DNA from: Rubrivivax albus
GTDB taxonomy: Bacteria; Pseudomonadota; Gammaproteobacteria; Burkholderiales; Burkholderiaceae_C
DNA length: 64,000 bases
Direction of reading: 5' to 3'
NCBI RefSeq assembly: GCF_004016515.1
Contig: NZ_SACT01000001.1
Span: forward strand, 620,001-684,000
Made by a program: the position numbers and the translations under genes
The notes under the pieces: generated by a model
Database searches by the model: none
What the model saw: the letters and a program-made list of their open reading frames with translations, nothing else
Told to the model about the DNA's origin: nothing
Shown here: in pieces, positions 17,384 to 28,203 of the stretch
Numbering within the stretch: the stretch's first letter is position 1
How the letters are laid out: the number at the start of each line of letters is the position of its first letter

Positions 17384-17844
17384 GCCGAAGCCCGGTCCAG
17401 CCGCTTCAGCACGGCGCGCCATTCGGCCGCCGTGACCGGCGTGATCGACAGCCGGTTGCCCCGCTGTAGCACCTGCATCGTGGCCAGTTCCGGCGCAGTG
17501 CGCATCTCGGCCAGCGGCAGCAGCCGGGTCTTCCTCACCAGCGACACGTCCAGCTGCAGCCAGCGCGGGGCGTCGCGGCTGGACTTGGGGTCGAAGTACG
17601 GGCTCGCCGGGTCGAATTGTGTTTCGTCGGGCACCGTGCCGGACGCGATCTCGGCCAGGCCGGCCACCCCCGGCTGCGGGCAGGACGAGTGGTAGAAGAG
17701 GACGCCGTCGCCGAGTTGCATGGCGTCACGCATGAAGTTGCGTGCCTGGTAGTTGCGCACGCCGGTCCACGGCAGGCGGCCCAGGCGCACGAGGTCGTCG
17801 ATCGAGGCCTCGTCGGGCTCGCTCTTCATCAGCCAGAAGGCCAT
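17380..17844 (-). CDS. EVE domain protein
   Basis: 154 residues forming a single EVE domain, the PUA-related fold that binds modified bases in DNA or RNA. Diagnostic parts are [55 protein letters not shown] and the aromatic-cage region [16 protein letters not shown]. The ATG at 17844 gives the standard [10 protein letters not shown] start; an upstream ATG at 17889 only adds non-conserved residues. It is coupled to the TauE/SafE gene by a 4-bp overlap. The 220-bp region upstream to 18065 has no gene. Confidence 0.92.
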   Translation of the reverse strand: MAFWLMKSEPDEASIDDLVRLGRLPWTGVRNYQARNFMRDAMQLGDGVLFYHSSCPQPGVAGLAEIASGTVPDETQFDPASPYFDPKSSRDAPRWLQLDVSLVRKTRLLPLAEMRTAPELATMQVLQRGNRLSITPVTAAEWRAVLKRLDRASA

Positions 17845-18032
17845 CGGATGGAAGGACCGGCAGGGGAGGGAAAGGTGTCCGCCGCGCACCTTGGGCCCGC
17901 ACTCCTGAACCCTCAGGGAAGTTCAGGTGGGCGAGGTCAGCGAGGCTTCGGGTTCATCTGACGCGAGACGATCACACCAGCTTCACGATGTTCCAAGCCC
18001 TGGCTCAATGAGCATCGGTTCAAGGAAATATA

Positions 18033-18050
18033 AGACCCGCGCGAACGCGG
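18033..18050 (-). terminator. UUCG-tetraloop hairpin, putative terminator of the DUF2189 gene
   Basis: On the minus strand CCGCG-TTCG-CGCGG is an especially stable tetraloop hairpin, followed by GTCTTATATTT. It lies 15 bp past the DUF2189 stop codon and could end transcription coming from ubiB and that gene. Confidence 0.5.
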
Positions 18051-18064
18051 CGGACGGTGCTAGT

Positions 18065-18868
18065 TTAGGCCACCGCGGCGCGGTACGCATGCCAGCTGGC
18101 GTGACCGATCACCGGCCCCACCACCAACAGCCCCGCGAACCACGGCAGCATGGCCAGGCCGACGAAGAGGGCGATCAGGAACGCCCACCACAGCATGACG
18201 CCGGTCTGCGTGAGCACCAGGCGCAGGCTGGTCAGGCCGGCGGTGATGGCGTCGGTCTGCCGGTGCAGGATCATCGGGATCGAGACCACGCTGACGGCGT
18301 AGATCAGCCCGGCGAAGACGGCACCCACGCCCAGCCAGGCGGTGATGAAGCCGATGTTCTCCGGGTCCAGCAGGGCCAGCAGCGAACCCTTCAGGTCCGG
18401 CATGCCGTCGAAGCTGACGGCGAAGATGACCAGCGTGGCCCGGCCCCACAGCATCTCCAGCACCAGCAGCACGAAGCCGAAGATGGCCAGCGTGCCGGTG
18501 CGCGCGTCCCAGGCCAGGAGCGAATCGCCGAAGTCGGGCTTCTCGCCGGCCTCCAGCCGCTGGCTGGTGCGGTAGAGACCCAGGCACAGGAAGGGGCCCA
18601 TCAGCAGGAAGCCGGCCGACAGCGCCATCACGTAGGCAGGTGCCTGCTCGTACATCTTCAACAGCGCCCAGCCCATGACGACGAAGCAGGCGCCGTAGAA
18701 CAGGCCGATGGCCGGGGCGTGGGCGAAGTCGCGCGTGCCTGCCGCCAGCCAGCGCAGCGGGTCGCGGAAGCTCAGCGGCCGCAGCGCAATGTCGAACGCC
18801 GTCGGCGCAGGCGCAGGCTCGCCCGTTGGCGCTGGGCTGTGCTCGGGTTCCGTCGGCGTCGCGTTCAT
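18065..18868 (-). CDS. DUF2189 inner-membrane protein
   Basis: 267 residues with a proline-rich N-terminal tail and six or so hydrophobic segments. It matches the DUF2189 family of predicted integral membrane proteins (RPLSFRDPLRWLAAGTRDF, FLLMGPFLCLGLYRTSQRLEAG). No function is established. It lies 53 bp downstream of ubiB on the same strand and is followed by a strong tetraloop hairpin. Confidence 0.8.
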   Translation of the reverse strand: MNATPTEPEHSPAPTGEPAPAPTAFDIALRPLSFRDPLRWLAAGTRDFAHAPAIGLFYGACFVVMGWALLKMYEQAPAYVMALSAGFLLMGPFLCLGLYRTSQRLEAGEKPDFGDSLLAWDARTGTLAIFGFVLLVLEMLWGRATLVIFAVSFDGMPDLKGSLLALLDPENIGFITAWLGVGAVFAGLIYAVSVVSIPMILHRQTDAITAGLTSLRLVLTQTGVMLWWAFLIALFVGLAMLPWFAGLLVVGPVIGHASWHAYRAAVA

Positions 18869-18921
18869 GCCAGGGTTGTAGCCCGGCCATGCGCCGGCGG
18901 GTATCGGGCCCGCCCCGGGGA

Positions 18922-20601
18922 TCAGTCGTCGTGCCGCTTCTCACGCCGGATCGACCGCACCAGCCAGATCGCGCCACCGGCCGCGCCGACGAAGCCCAGG
19001 AAACCGAAGGCCGGCAGGCCGAAAAGCGTGGGCCCGCCACCCACCGTCATCACGATGGACGAGCCGATGATCAGCGCGGCGATGACGATGGCCATCGACA
19101 GCCGCGTGGCCGCACGGTCGAGCTGGTCGCCCACGCGCTGCAGGTGCGCCAGTTCCAGCCCCACGCGCAGCTGGCCATGGCGGGCGCGGCGCAGCAGGCG
19201 CGAGACGTCGTGCGGCAGCTTCTCGGCGGTGGACGCCAGCTTCAGCGCCGCCTGCCAGGCCCGCTGGCCCAGCGCCTTGGGCTTGTAGCGTGCACGCAGC
19301 ACGCGCTGCAGCAGCGGCAGCGCCTCCTGCGCCACGTGGAAGTCCGGGTCCAGGCCTCGGCCCATGCTCTCCAGCGAGACGAAGGCCTTGATCAGCAGCG
19401 CCAGATCGCCCGGTAGGGTCAGCGACTGCTCGCGCAGCACGTCGGTCACCTCGGTGAGCATGCGGCCCAGGTTCAGCTGTGACAGCGGCGTGCCGTGGTA
19501 CTGGTCGACGAAGGCCTCGATGGCCGACTCCAGTTCGGCCAGATCCACACCGCGCGTGTCACCGGTCCAGTCCAGCAGCACCTCGGCCACCGCGGGCGGG
19601 TCGCGCTGCACCAGGCCCAGCAGCAGGTCCAGCAGTTCCTCGCGCCGGCGCGGCGGCAGGCGGCCGACCATTCCGAAGTCGATGAAGGCCAGCCGGTTGC
19701 CCGGCAGGTAGAAGACGTTGCCGGGGTGCGGGTCGGCGTGGAAGTAGCCGTCCTCGACGATCATCTTCAGCACCGCCTGCGCGCCGCGTTGGGCCAGCAC
19801 CTTGCGGTCCAGGCCCGCAGCGTCGACGGCGGCCAGGTCCTCGCCGGGCAGGCCGTCCACCCGGTCCTGCACGTTCACGCGCGCGCCTGTGAAGGCCCAG
19901 TGCACGCGCGGGATGTCGACGAATCCCAGCGGTGCCAGGTTGCCGGCCACACGCTCGGCGCTGCGGCACTCGGCGGCCAGGTCGAGCTCGCGGCGCAGCG
20001 AGCGGGCGAACTCGCGCACCAGCTGCTGCGGGCCATAGGGCACCAGGGCCGGCCACTGGCGCTCGGCCACGCCGGCCAGGCGCTGCAGCAGGCGCAGGTC
20101 GGACTCGATGACCGCCTCGATGCCGGGCCGGCGCACCTTGACGATGACTTCGGTGCCGTCGTGCAGCCTCGCCCGGTGCACCTGGGCGATCGATGCCGCG
20201 GCCAGCGGTTCGGTGTCGAACCACGCGAACACCGTCTCCGGCTCGCCGCCGAGGTCCTCGCGCAGCTGCGGCCGCAGCGTCTCCATCGGTACCGGCGGCA
20301 CCTTGCTGTGCAGCTTGCTGAGTTCGCGCAGCCAGTCGGCGTCGAGCAGGTCGCCGCGGCCGGCCAGCACCTGGCCGAGCTTGACGAAGGTGGGGCCGAG
20401 TTCCTCGAAGGCGCGGCGCACCTGCTCCGGCGGCGACAGCCGTGCCAGTTCGGCCGCGTTCTCGCGCTTGAGCACGTGGCCGGCACGTTCCAGCGCGTCC
20501 ACCATGCCCAGCCGGCGCACGGCCTCGCCCAGACCGTGGCGCATCAGCACCCCGGCGATCTCCTGCATGCGGCCGAGGTCTTGCAGGGAGAGGCTGTCCA
20601 C
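18922..20601 (-). CDS. ubiB: ABC1/UbiB-family atypical kinase-like protein
   Basis: ~559 residues, the full UbiB layout: KxGQ motif in FVKLGQVLAGRGDLL, the AAASIAQVH loop, lysine in VIVKVRRPG, DPHPGN and DFG (FIDFGMVGR), then two C-terminal membrane helices. UbiB-type proteins are ATPases needed for ubiquinone biosynthesis, acting at the inner membrane. Start choice is uncertain: the GTG at 20601 has a GAGG ribosome site at 8-bp spacing, while a TTG at 20607 and an ATG at 20568 are alternatives. It begins just after lspA stops, so it is probably in the ileS-lspA operon. It could be a paralogue rather than the main UbiB. Confidence 0.88.
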   Translation of the reverse strand: MDSLSLQDLGRMQEIAGVLMRHGLGEAVRRLGMVDALERAGHVLKRENAAELARLSPPEQVRRAFEELGPTFVKLGQVLAGRGDLLDADWLRELSKLHSKVPPVPMETLRPQLREDLGGEPETVFAWFDTEPLAAASIAQVHRARLHDGTEVIVKVRRPGIEAVIESDLRLLQRLAGVAERQWPALVPYGPQQLVREFARSLRRELDLAAECRSAERVAGNLAPLGFVDIPRVHWAFTGARVNVQDRVDGLPGEDLAAVDAAGLDRKVLAQRGAQAVLKMIVEDGYFHADPHPGNVFYLPGNRLAFIDFGMVGRLPPRRREELLDLLLGLVQRDPPAVAEVLLDWTGDTRGVDLAELESAIEAFVDQYHGTPLSQLNLGRMLTEVTDVLREQSLTLPGDLALLIKAFVSLESMGRGLDPDFHVAQEALPLLQRVLRARYKPKALGQRAWQAALKLASTAEKLPHDVSRLLRRARHGQLRVGLELAHLQRVGDQLDRAATRLSMAIVIAALIIGSSIVMTVGGGPTLFGLPAFGFLGFVGAAGGAIWLVRSIRREKRHDD

Positions 20602-20611
20602 GCTCAACGCC

Positions 20612-21142
20612 TCAGGCGACGCGCGACCGCCGCACGCGCAGCAACTCGTCGAGGATCAGGCAGATCGCACCCAGCGTGATCGCGCTGTCGGCGATGTTGA
20701 AGCTGGGGAAGTAGCCGCCGTGGAACAGCGGCTCGAGGATCGCGAAGCGGAACTGCAGGAAGTCCACCACGTAGCCGTGGATCAGGCGGTCGACCACGTT
20801 GCCCACCGCGCCGCCCAGGATCATCGTCAGCGCAAAGCAGAACAGCCGCTGGTCGCCATGCCGCCGCAGCATCCAGACGATGAAGACCGAGGCCACCACG
20901 CCGATGCCGACGAAGAACCAGCGCTGCCAGCCCCCGGCGCCGGCCAGGAAGCTGAAGGCCGCGCCCGGGTTGTGCGCGCGCACGAGGTTGAAGAAGGACG
21001 TGATCGTGACGCTGTCGCCGAGCTGGAAGGCATTGACGATCAGCGTCTTCGTGACCTGGTCGGCGACGATGACGAACACCGCCAACCCCAGCCAGAGCGC
21101 CAGGCTGGGGCCGCGGCGGTGCATCAGGCTCGTCCTTGCCAT
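20612..21142 (-). CDS. lspA: Lipoprotein signal peptidase
   Basis: 176 residues with four membrane helices. Both catalytic aspartate motifs are present: [15 protein letters not shown] and [10 protein letters not shown]. LspA cleaves prolipoprotein signal peptides in the inner membrane. The ATG at 21142 overlaps the last base of the ileS stop codon (TGATG), a standard coupling; a second ATG at 21124 is possible. Downstream is ubiB. Confidence 0.96.
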   Translation of the reverse strand: MARTSLMHRRGPSLALWLGLAVFVIVADQVTKTLIVNAFQLGDSVTITSFFNLVRAHNPGAAFSFLAGAGGWQRWFFVGIGVVASVFIVWMLRRHGDQRLFCFALTMILGGAVGNVVDRLIHGYVVDFLQFRFAILEPLFHGGYFPSFNIADSAITLGAICLILDELLRVRRSRVA

Positions 21143-23985
21143 CAGGCGTGCACGCGCGCTTCGCCGGCGCCGTGCAGGTTGTCGGTGCAGCGGCGGCACA
21201 GACCCGGGTGTGCGGCGTCGTGGCCGACGTCGTCGCGCCAGTGCCAGCAGCGCTCGCACTTGGTGGCGGTGGATGGCGTCACCGTGACCGACAAGGCTTC
21301 CGCGGACGACACCGACAGCGCGCTGACGATGAAGACGAACTTCAGGTCCTCGCCCAGCGACTGCAGCAGGGCCAGGTCCTCCGGCGGCGCGCCGATGGCC
21401 AGCGTAGCCTGCAGCGACGACCCCACCGCGCCGGTGCCGCGCACGGCCTCGATCTCCTTGTTGGCCAGCTCGCGGATCTCGCGCAGGCGGGCCCACTTGG
21501 GCAGCAGCGCCACGTCTTCGCCGTCGAAATTCCAGTAGGTCTCGGTGAAGATCGATTCAGTGTGGCCCACCAGCTTCCAGGCCTCTTCCGCCGTGAAGCT
21601 GAGGAACGGCGCCATCCAGCGCAGCATGGCCTGAGTGATCTGCCACAGCGCCGTCTGCGCGCTGCGGCGGGCCAGGCTCTTCGGCGCCGACGTGTAGAGC
21701 CGGTCCTTCAGCACGTCCAGGTAGAAGGCGCCCAGGTCCTCGCTGCAGAAGACCTGCAGCTTGGCCACCACCGGGTGGAACTCGTAGACCTCGTAGTGCT
21801 TGAGGATCTCGGCCTGGAACTCGGCGCTGCGCGCCAGCGCCCAGCGGTCGATCTCGAACAACTGGTCGGCCGGCACGGCGTCGGTCTTCGGGTCGAAGTC
21901 GGACGTGTTGGCGAGAAGGAAGCGCAGCGTGTTGCGGATGCGTCGGTAGGCGTCCACCACACGGGCGAGGATCTTGTCGTCGCCGGCGATGTCGCCACTG
22001 TAGTCGCTGGCGGCCACCCACAGGCGGATGATCTCCGCGCCCAGCGTCGAACTCACCTTCTGCGGCTCGATGCCGTTGCCCAGGCTCTTGCTCATCTTGC
22101 GGCCCTGGCTGTCCACCGTGAAGCCGTGGGTCAGCAGGCCGCGGTAGGGTGCGCGGCCGTACAGCGCACAGGCCAGCAGCAGCGAGCTGTGGAACCAGCC
22201 GCGGTGCTGGTCGTGGCCCTCCAGGTAGAGGTCGGCCTCCGGGCCCTCGCGGTGCCAGCCCTCGGGGTGCTGGCCGCGCAACACGTGCCAGAAGGTGCTG
22301 CCGCTGTCGAACCAGACCTCCAGGATGTCGCTGCTCTTGGTGTAGTGCGGCGCGTCCTCGGCGCCGAGTATCTCCTCGGTGGTGACACGGCTCCAGGCCT
22401 CGATGCCGCCGGCCTCGACGATGTCGGCCGCCTGGTCCAGGATCTGCATCGTGCGTGGGTGCAGTTCCCCCGTGTCCTTGTGCAGGAAGAAGGGCAACGG
22501 CACGCCCCAGCTGCGCTGGCGGCTGATGCACCAGTCGGGCCGGTTGGCGATCATGTCGCGCAGGCGGGCGCGCCCGTTCTCCGGATAGAAGCCGGTGTGG
22601 TCGATGGCCTCCAGCGCCATCTGGCGCAGGGTCTTCGGGGCCTTGTCGGTGGTGAAGACACCCTCGCCTTCGTCCATGCGCACGAACCACTGCGCCGCGG
22701 CGCGGTAAATCACCGGGCTCTTGTGGCGCCAGCAGTGCGGGTAGCTGTGCGTGATGGCCTCGGTGGCCATCAGCCGGCCGGCGTCGCGCAGCGTGTCGAT
22801 GATCTGCGGCACGGCCTTCCAGATGTTCAGGCCGCCGAAGAGCGGGAAGTCCTCGGCATAGCGGCCGTGGCCCTGCACAGGGTTCAGGATGTCGTCGTAG
22901 GCCAGGCCATGCGCGACACAGCTGTTGAAGTCGTCCAGGCCGTAGGCCGGCGACGAATGCACGATGCCCGTGCCGTCGTCGGCGGTGGCGTAGTCGGCCA
23001 GGTAGACCGGGCTCAGGCGGTCATAGCCGGCATGCACGTGGGCCAGCGGGTGGCGGAAGTGGATGCCGCCGAGCTTCTCGCCCGGTGTCGTGGCCACCAC
23101 GTGGCCCGTCAGGCCGTAGCGTTTGAGGCAGGCCTCCACCAGCGAGGCGGCGAGGATCAGCTGCCCGCGCTCGGTGTGCACCAGCGCGTACTCGATCTGC
23201 GGGTTCAGGTTCAGCGCCTGGTTGGCCGGGATGGTCCAGGCGGTGGTGGTCCAGATCACCGCGAAGGCTTCGCCGACGATCTCCGGCAGGCCGAAGGCCG
23301 CGGCCAGCTTGTCCGGCTCGGCGCACAGGAAGGCCACATCCAGCGTCTGGCTCTTCTTGTCGGCGTACTCGATCTCGAATTCCGCCAGCGAGCTGCCGCA
23401 GTCGAAGCACCAGTACACCGGCTTGAGGCCGCGGTAGACGAAGCCGCGCTCGATCACGCGCTTGAAGGCGCGGATCTCGCCGGCCTCGTTGGCCGGGTCC
23501 ATCGTGGCGTAGCGGTGCGCCCAGTCGCCCAGCACGCCCAGGCGCTGGAAGTCCTTCATCTGCAGCGCGATCTGCTCGGTGGCGTAGGCGCGGCTCTTGG
23601 CCTGCATCTCGTCGCGGCTCAGGCCGCGGCCGTGCGCCTTCTCGATCGCGTTCTCGATCGGCAGGCCATGGCAGTCCCAGCCCGGCACGTACTGGGCGTC
23701 GAAGCCGGCCAGCTGGCGCGCCTTGACGATCATGTCCTTGAGGACCTTGTTGACCGCGTGGCCCATGTGGATGGCGCCGTTGGCATACGGCGGGCCGTCG
23801 TGCAGCACGAACAGCGGCGCGCCGCGGCGGGCGTCGCGCAGGCGCTTGTAGAGGCCATCGTCCTGCCACTGCTGCAACCAGGCGGGTTCACGCTTGGCCA
23901 GGTCGCCGCGCATCGGGAACGGCGTGTCGGGCAGGTTCAGGGTCTGTCGGTACTCGGGCGAGGGCTTTTCGGTGGGGGCGTTCAT
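21142..23985 (-). CDS. ileS: Isoleucyl-tRNA synthetase
   Basis: 947 residues, normal for bacterial IleRS. The class I motifs are visible: HIGH-type HMGH at 73-76 ([11 protein letters not shown]) and KMSKS in [11 protein letters not shown]. The editing domain contains [15 protein letters not shown], and the C-terminal zinc site is CERCWHW ... CRRC. It charges tRNA-Ile in the cytoplasm. It leads an operon with lspA and ubiB. Its usual upstream partner ribF is present but 3.2 kb away, separated by two genes on the other strand. No T-box leader is visible. Confidence 0.97.
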   Translation of the reverse strand: MNAPTEKPSPEYRQTLNLPDTPFPMRGDLAKREPAWLQQWQDDGLYKRLRDARRGAPLFVLHDGPPYANGAIHMGHAVNKVLKDMIVKARQLAGFDAQYVPGWDCHGLPIENAIEKAHGRGLSRDEMQAKSRAYATEQIALQMKDFQRLGVLGDWAHRYATMDPANEAGEIRAFKRVIERGFVYRGLKPVYWCFDCGSSLAEFEIEYADKKSQTLDVAFLCAEPDKLAAAFGLPEIVGEAFAVIWTTTAWTIPANQALNLNPQIEYALVHTERGQLILAASLVEACLKRYGLTGHVVATTPGEKLGGIHFRHPLAHVHAGYDRLSPVYLADYATADDGTGIVHSSPAYGLDDFNSCVAHGLAYDDILNPVQGHGRYAEDFPLFGGLNIWKAVPQIIDTLRDAGRLMATEAITHSYPHCWRHKSPVIYRAAAQWFVRMDEGEGVFTTDKAPKTLRQMALEAIDHTGFYPENGRARLRDMIANRPDWCISRQRSWGVPLPFFLHKDTGELHPRTMQILDQAADIVEAGGIEAWSRVTTEEILGAEDAPHYTKSSDILEVWFDSGSTFWHVLRGQHPEGWHREGPEADLYLEGHDQHRGWFHSSLLLACALYGRAPYRGLLTHGFTVDSQGRKMSKSLGNGIEPQKVSSTLGAEIIRLWVAASDYSGDIAGDDKILARVVDAYRRIRNTLRFLLANTSDFDPKTDAVPADQLFEIDRWALARSAEFQAEILKHYEVYEFHPVVAKLQVFCSEDLGAFYLDVLKDRLYTSAPKSLARRSAQTALWQITQAMLRWMAPFLSFTAEEAWKLVGHTESIFTETYWNFDGEDVALLPKWARLREIRELANKEIEAVRGTGAVGSSLQATLAIGAPPEDLALLQSLGEDLKFVFIVSALSVSSAEALSVTVTPSTATKCERCWHWRDDVGHDAAHPGLCRRCTDNLHGAGEARVHA

Positions 23986-24219
23986 GGCGTCGGGCCGCAC
24001 GGGCGGCAGATCGATCGGGACGTCGCCGCCGCGGGCATCCGCAGGGGTGCGCGGCGAACGGTGCGCAGGCTTCAGCCGTCCTTCAGACGGCGCTGCGAAT
24101 AATTCGGTCGCGCGTCGTCTGGCGCCGCGTGGCCGAATGTCCGCGGGCGATGGGGGGTGCGGTTCCGTTCGTCGCCATGCGGCGATTCTAGCGACGCCAC
24201 TTCCGTTGAATCCCTGCTG

Positions 24220-25032
24220 ATGTCCCTCTGCCTGCGAGCCCTGCCGATCCTGCTGCTGACCGGGGGCCTGGCCCATGCCGCCGAACCCACCGCCGGTGAT
24301 GCCAGACCGCCGCGCTTCGAGGGCGCGATCGGGCTGATCTCGTCGTACGGACCGGAATACAGCGGCGCCGAGCGCTCGGCCTGGCGAGTCCGTCCGGCGG
24401 GGTTCCTGCGCTACGGCCGGATCACGATCTCCGGGGCCGGTGGTTTCACCACCCGCCGCGAGGACGACGTCGAGCGTGGCATCGCGGCCGAGCTGGTGGA
24501 GCGCAAGACCTGGCGGCTCAGCCTCAGCGGGCGCTGGACCAATGGGCGCCAGGAGGCCGACAGCGATGCACTGGCCGGCATGGGTGACATCGACGGCACC
24601 GTGCTCGCCCGCTTGCGCCTGCAATGGCTGCCCGAGGGGCCCTGGCGGTACTCGCTGGCCGTGAGCACCGACGTGCTGGGCCATGGCGGCGGCTCGCTGG
24701 GCGAACTCGGTGCCGCGCGCAGCTGGACGCTGGGCGCCGAAACGCGCCTGCAGTTCGGCGCCGGCCTGAGCTTCGGCAGCGACACCTACATGCAGTCGTG
24801 GTACGGCGTGACGCCGGCCCAGTCGCAGCGCAGTGGTTACCCCGTCTACACCCCGGGCAACGGCCTGCGCGACGTGGCGGCGGGGCTGACCCTGCGCCAC
24901 GAACTCGGCAAGCACTGGGACAGCTACGTCGGCGCCCATGCCTCGTGGGAGATCGGCGCCGCCGCGAAGAGCCCGCTGGTGCAGCAGAGGCTGGGCTGGT
25001 CGCTGGGCGCGGGGCTGGTCTGGCGGTTCTGA
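24220..25032 (+). CDS. MipA/OmpV family outer-membrane protein
   Basis: 270 residues: signal peptide [20 protein letters not shown], then a beta-barrel ending in a C-terminal phenylalanine (LGAGLVWRF), the sorting signal of outer-membrane porins. Family marks are [25 protein letters not shown] and the [17 protein letters not shown] stretch near the end. MipA/OmpV proteins act as scaffolds for murein enzymes or as stress-related porins. The ATG at 24220 begins the signal peptide. It diverges from ileS and precedes an unknown lipoprotein gene by 131 bp. Confidence 0.8.
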   Translation: MSLCLRALPILLLTGGLAHAAEPTAGDARPPRFEGAIGLISSYGPEYSGAERSAWRVRPAGFLRYGRITISGAGGFTTRREDDVERGIAAELVERKTWRLSLSGRWTNGRQEADSDALAGMGDIDGTVLARLRLQWLPEGPWRYSLAVSTDVLGHGGGSLGELGAARSWTLGAETRLQFGAGLSFGSDTYMQSWYGVTPAQSQRSGYPVYTPGNGLRDVAAGLTLRHELGKHWDSYVGAHASWEIGAAAKSPLVQQRLGWSLGAGLVWRF

Positions 25033-25163
25033 GATTCGCCGCAGGTGGCAGTTCCCGGTCGAGCCCCAGATGCATCGCTCCTTGAGGTGATGCCCGCGCG
25101 GTCCGTCAGGACCACAGTCACCGGGCCCGCGGCAGCTGGATCGCGGGGTCATGGAGGACACGC

Positions 25164-27236
25164 ATGCATCACCGTCACCGACTTCGGCTGGCGCGCGCGG
25201 CAGTGCCGGCCTGGCTGGCGATTGCGCTGGTCGCCTGCGGCGGCAACGACCGCCCGGACGCCACCGTCACCGCCGCCGACGACGCGGCCACGCTCGACTG
25301 GCGCAGCAGCGCGCTGGTCGACGTGCTGGCCAACGACAGCGCCACCCGTGGCGCGCTGAGCCTGACGGCCGTCGACCCGCCGGCCAACGGCACGGCCGTG
25401 ATCGAGAACGGCCAGCTGCGCTACACGCCCGCCGACGGCTGGTTCGGCACCGAGAGCGTGCGTTACACCGTCCAGGCCGAGGCCGGCGGTGCCACCGCGA
25501 TGGCCACCGCGACCTTCACCGTGCAGGCACGGCTGACGCTCAGCGGCACGATCACCGACGCGCCCATCGCCGGCGCCGCCGTGACGGTGCAGGTCGGCGA
25601 CCAGACCGTCGAGGTCACGGCTGACGACCAGGGGCGCTACGTCGTAGAGGTGGCCAGCGCCGACCCGGCGGCCTGGGTGCAGGTCGCGGGCACCAGCCCG
25701 GACGGCCGCGTGCGCCTCGTCAGCGTGGTCGGCGCGCTCGCCGGCGTGGCGGCGCAGGCCGGCACGGACAGCGGTGACGTCGACGCCGCAGCCTTGCCGG
25801 CGCTGGATGCCACGCACTGGACCAGCGCGGAAGCGGCGCTGCGTGCGCGTGCGCTGGGTGGCAACCTGCCGGCCAGTGCCGAGGACATGGCGGCGAGCGA
25901 CGGCGCCGTCCGGGCGCAGGATCTCCAGGCGCTGGCCATCGCGGTGAACCTCATCGCCGACGGTGGCGTGGCGCCGCCGGCGGGCGCGTCCGACAGCTTC
26001 GCGCTGCTGCTCGATGCCGCGGCCACCCAGGCCTTCGTCCGGGCGCAGGCCACTGGCAACGCCGACGCCTATGCGGCCGCCGAACGGGCCGTGCTGGCCA
26101 CTGTGCCGGCACCGGCCGGCGAGCCCTGGGCGATCACCGAGGCGCGCGTGCTGAGCTACAGCGACGGCGGCAACCCGATCTCCTCGTACGACCTCACGGT
26201 GGAGATGCAGCCGGACGGCACGGCGGTCGTGCACGCCGAAGACCAGCGTCACGCCGCCCGATGGACGGCCGCCGGGGCCGACCTGGCGATCACGCTCGAC
26301 GTTCCGATGGAACAGGTCAGCGTGATGTGCCTGGACGACCCGGTCACCGGCAGTTGCATGCAGCACACCTCGGTCTTCCGGACCCTGGGCTACCGGCTGC
26401 GGGCGGTCGATGGCGGCAGTGCCGTGAAGCTGCCGGTCCTGCTCGGCACCCCCTACGAGCACGTCTGGGTCGACGGGCCGCAGGCCGGCGAGGTGATCTC
26501 TGCCTCGGACGGCAGCACGGGCTTCCTGACCACGATGCTCGACCTCGCCGGGCGCGCCGGCGTGACAGCCGACGAACTGGTGGTCGGGGCACGGCTGGCC
26601 GGCGTGACCTCCCAGCCCGCACCCGACGCCGCCGTGTCCGGTGTGACGCGCGACGACATCCTGACCATCACCGGTCCCGGCACGGGCCGGTTCGAGATCT
26701 CAGGCCAGGCGGCGACCTGGTCGCTCGAGGACGGCTGGGTGACCGTGCGCGCCGACGGCCTGCCAGCGCGCCAGTACACGCGTCTGGAGCGCGACCCGCT
26801 GACCGGCCTGGAGTCCTGGCTGGCCGCGAGCGTGCCGACCGACGCCAACGAACCCGTGACCTACAGCATGGAGCAGGAGCTGCTGTTCGTGGATCCGGCG
26901 CTGGCCATCACCGCCGAGTCGGCGGCGCGCCGCTGGCGCAGCGAAGGTTTCGTGCGCGCCAACCCGCAGTTCTCCAGCCTGGATCCCAATTACGTGCTCA
27001 ACCCGGACGGCAGAGCCAGCGGCAGTGCCATCCAGCGCTGGCAGCTCGCGAGCGATGGCACGCTGGAGTTGGTGCGGGTCTCGGGCGGCCAGGACTACCT
27101 GCGCCGCTGGATCCCGCTGCGCCGGGTCGGTGACAACCTGATCGTGCTCGAGATCATCGACTGGGGCTACATCGAGCCCGGCATGTTCACCCGCCGCATC
27201 AACTGGCAGCTGGACCTCGGGCCGGCCGGCGGCTAG
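25164..27236 (+). CDS. Large lipoprotein with bacterial Ig-like domain, function unknown
   Basis: 690 residues. The N terminus ends in a lipobox (IALVACGG, Cys25), so it is predicted to be lipid-anchored. Residues ~35-125 form a cadherin/Ig-like repeat of the VCBS-neighbour type ([33 protein letters not shown]), followed by a carboxypeptidase-regulatory-like segment ([19 protein letters not shown]). The remaining ~500 residues are not recognised. GGAGG at 25153-25157 is a strong ribosome site 6 bp from the ATG. Its stop codon overlaps the ribF stop codon on the other strand (shared CTAG). A surface or periplasmic role is likely, nothing finer can be said. Confidence 0.75.
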   Translation: MHHRHRLRLARAAVPAWLAIALVACGGNDRPDATVTAADDAATLDWRSSALVDVLANDSATRGALSLTAVDPPANGTAVIENGQLRYTPADGWFGTESVRYTVQAEAGGATAMATATFTVQARLTLSGTITDAPIAGAAVTVQVGDQTVEVTADDQGRYVVEVASADPAAWVQVAGTSPDGRVRLVSVVGALAGVAAQAGTDSGDVDAAALPALDATHWTSAEAALRARALGGNLPASAEDMAASDGAVRAQDLQALAIAVNLIADGGVAPPAGASDSFALLLDAAATQAFVRAQATGNADAYAAAERAVLATVPAPAGEPWAITEARVLSYSDGGNPISSYDLTVEMQPDGTAVVHAEDQRHAARWTAAGADLAITLDVPMEQVSVMCLDDPVTGSCMQHTSVFRTLGYRLRAVDGGSAVKLPVLLGTPYEHVWVDGPQAGEVISASDGSTGFLTTMLDLAGRAGVTADELVVGARLAGVTSQPAPDAAVSGVTRDDILTITGPGTGRFEISGQAATWSLEDGWVTVRADGLPARQYTRLERDPLTGLESWLAASVPTDANEPVTYSMEQELLFVDPALAITAESAARRWRSEGFVRANPQFSSLDPNYVLNPDGRASGSAIQRWQLASDGTLELVRVSGGQDYLRRWIPLRRVGDNLIVLEIIDWGYIEPGMFTRRINWQLDLGPAGG

Positions 27237-28201
27237 CCGGGCATCGGGCGGCGCGCGGCGAACCAGTCGCGCGCCGCCTGCACGTCGGCGGCGATGCCGG
27301 CCTGCAGCGCGTCCAGAGACGGGTAGGGCCGCTCGTCGTGCAGCTTGTGCAGCAGGTCCACGGTGACGCAGTGGCCGTAGCCGGCCTCATTCGCGAGACC
27401 CGATGGCCAGTCGAGCACATGGGTCTCCAGCAGCACACGCCCGGCGTCTTCCACTGCTGGGCGAACGCCCAGGCTGGACACCGCTGGCAGCGGGTGTGCG
27501 GCCAGCCCGCGCACCTGCGACACGAAGATGCCCATCGCCGCCGGACGCGGGTGGCCGAAGCGCTGGTTCAGCGTGCGAAAGCCGAGTTCGCGTCCCAGCT
27601 TGCGGCCGTGCAGCACCCGGCCGCTGAGGGCGTAGGGCCGGCCCAGCAGGTCGGCCGCACGCGCCATGTCGCCGGCGGCCAGGGCCTCGCGCACGGCCGA
27701 GCTGGACACGCGCAGCCCGTGCACCTCGTAGCTCTGCATGCGCGCCACGTCGAAGCCGCGGCGCGCGCCCTCGGCGTCCAGCAGCGCATAGTCGCCGGCG
27801 CGGCGGGCACCGAATCGGAAGTCGTCGCCCACCAGCACGTAGCGCGCGTCCAGCCGGCGGCACAGCACCTCGTCGATGAAGGCCTGCGGGCTCAGTGCCG
27901 CCAGCGCCGCGTCGAAGCGCATCACCATCACCTGGGCGACACCGCACCGGGCCAGTTCGGCCAGCTTGTCGCGCAGCGTGCCGATGCGCCGGGGCGCGGC
28001 ATCCGGCGTGCCGGCGCGTGCGGCAAAGAAGTCGCGCGGGTGCGGTTCGAATGTGAGCACCGCCGGCGGCAGGCCGCGGTGGCGCGCCTCGCTGGCCAGC
28101 AGCGCCAGCATGGCCTGGTGGCCGCGGTGCACGCCGTCGAAGCTGCCGATGGTCAGGGCACAAGGGCCCGGGGCGGTGCCTGGGCCATGCAGGATCTTCA
28201 T
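27233..28201 (-). CDS. ribF: Bifunctional riboflavin kinase/FAD synthetase
   Basis: 322 residues. The N-terminal FMN adenylyltransferase domain has ALTIGSFDGVHRGHQAML (nucleotidyl-transferase GxFDGxHxGH), FEPHPRDFF and VGDDFRFGARRAGD. The C-terminal flavokinase domain has VSSSAVREALAAGDMARAADLLGRPY and GRVLHGRKLGRELGFRTLN. It makes FMN and FAD from riboflavin in the cytoplasm. In most betaproteobacteria it directly precedes ileS; here two inverted genes intervene. Its ATG abuts a cytochrome-like remnant on the other strand. No FMN riboswitch is present. Confidence 0.95.
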   Translation of the reverse strand: MKILHGPGTAPGPCALTIGSFDGVHRGHQAMLALLASEARHRGLPPAVLTFEPHPRDFFAARAGTPDAAPRRIGTLRDKLAELARCGVAQVMVMRFDAALAALSPQAFIDEVLCRRLDARYVLVGDDFRFGARRAGDYALLDAEGARRGFDVARMQSYEVHGLRVSSSAVREALAAGDMARAADLLGRPYALSGRVLHGRKLGRELGFRTLNQRFGHPRPAAMGIFVSQVRGLAAHPLPAVSSLGVRPAVEDAGRVLLETHVLDWPSGLANEAGYGHCVTVDLLHKLHDERPYPSLDALQAGIAADVQAARDWFAARRPMPG

Positions 28202-28203
28202 GC

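Noticed and set aside
23986..24219. T-box leader for ileS
   Set aside because: No T-box sequence or specifier stem was seen; T-box control of ileS is not usual in betaproteobacteria.
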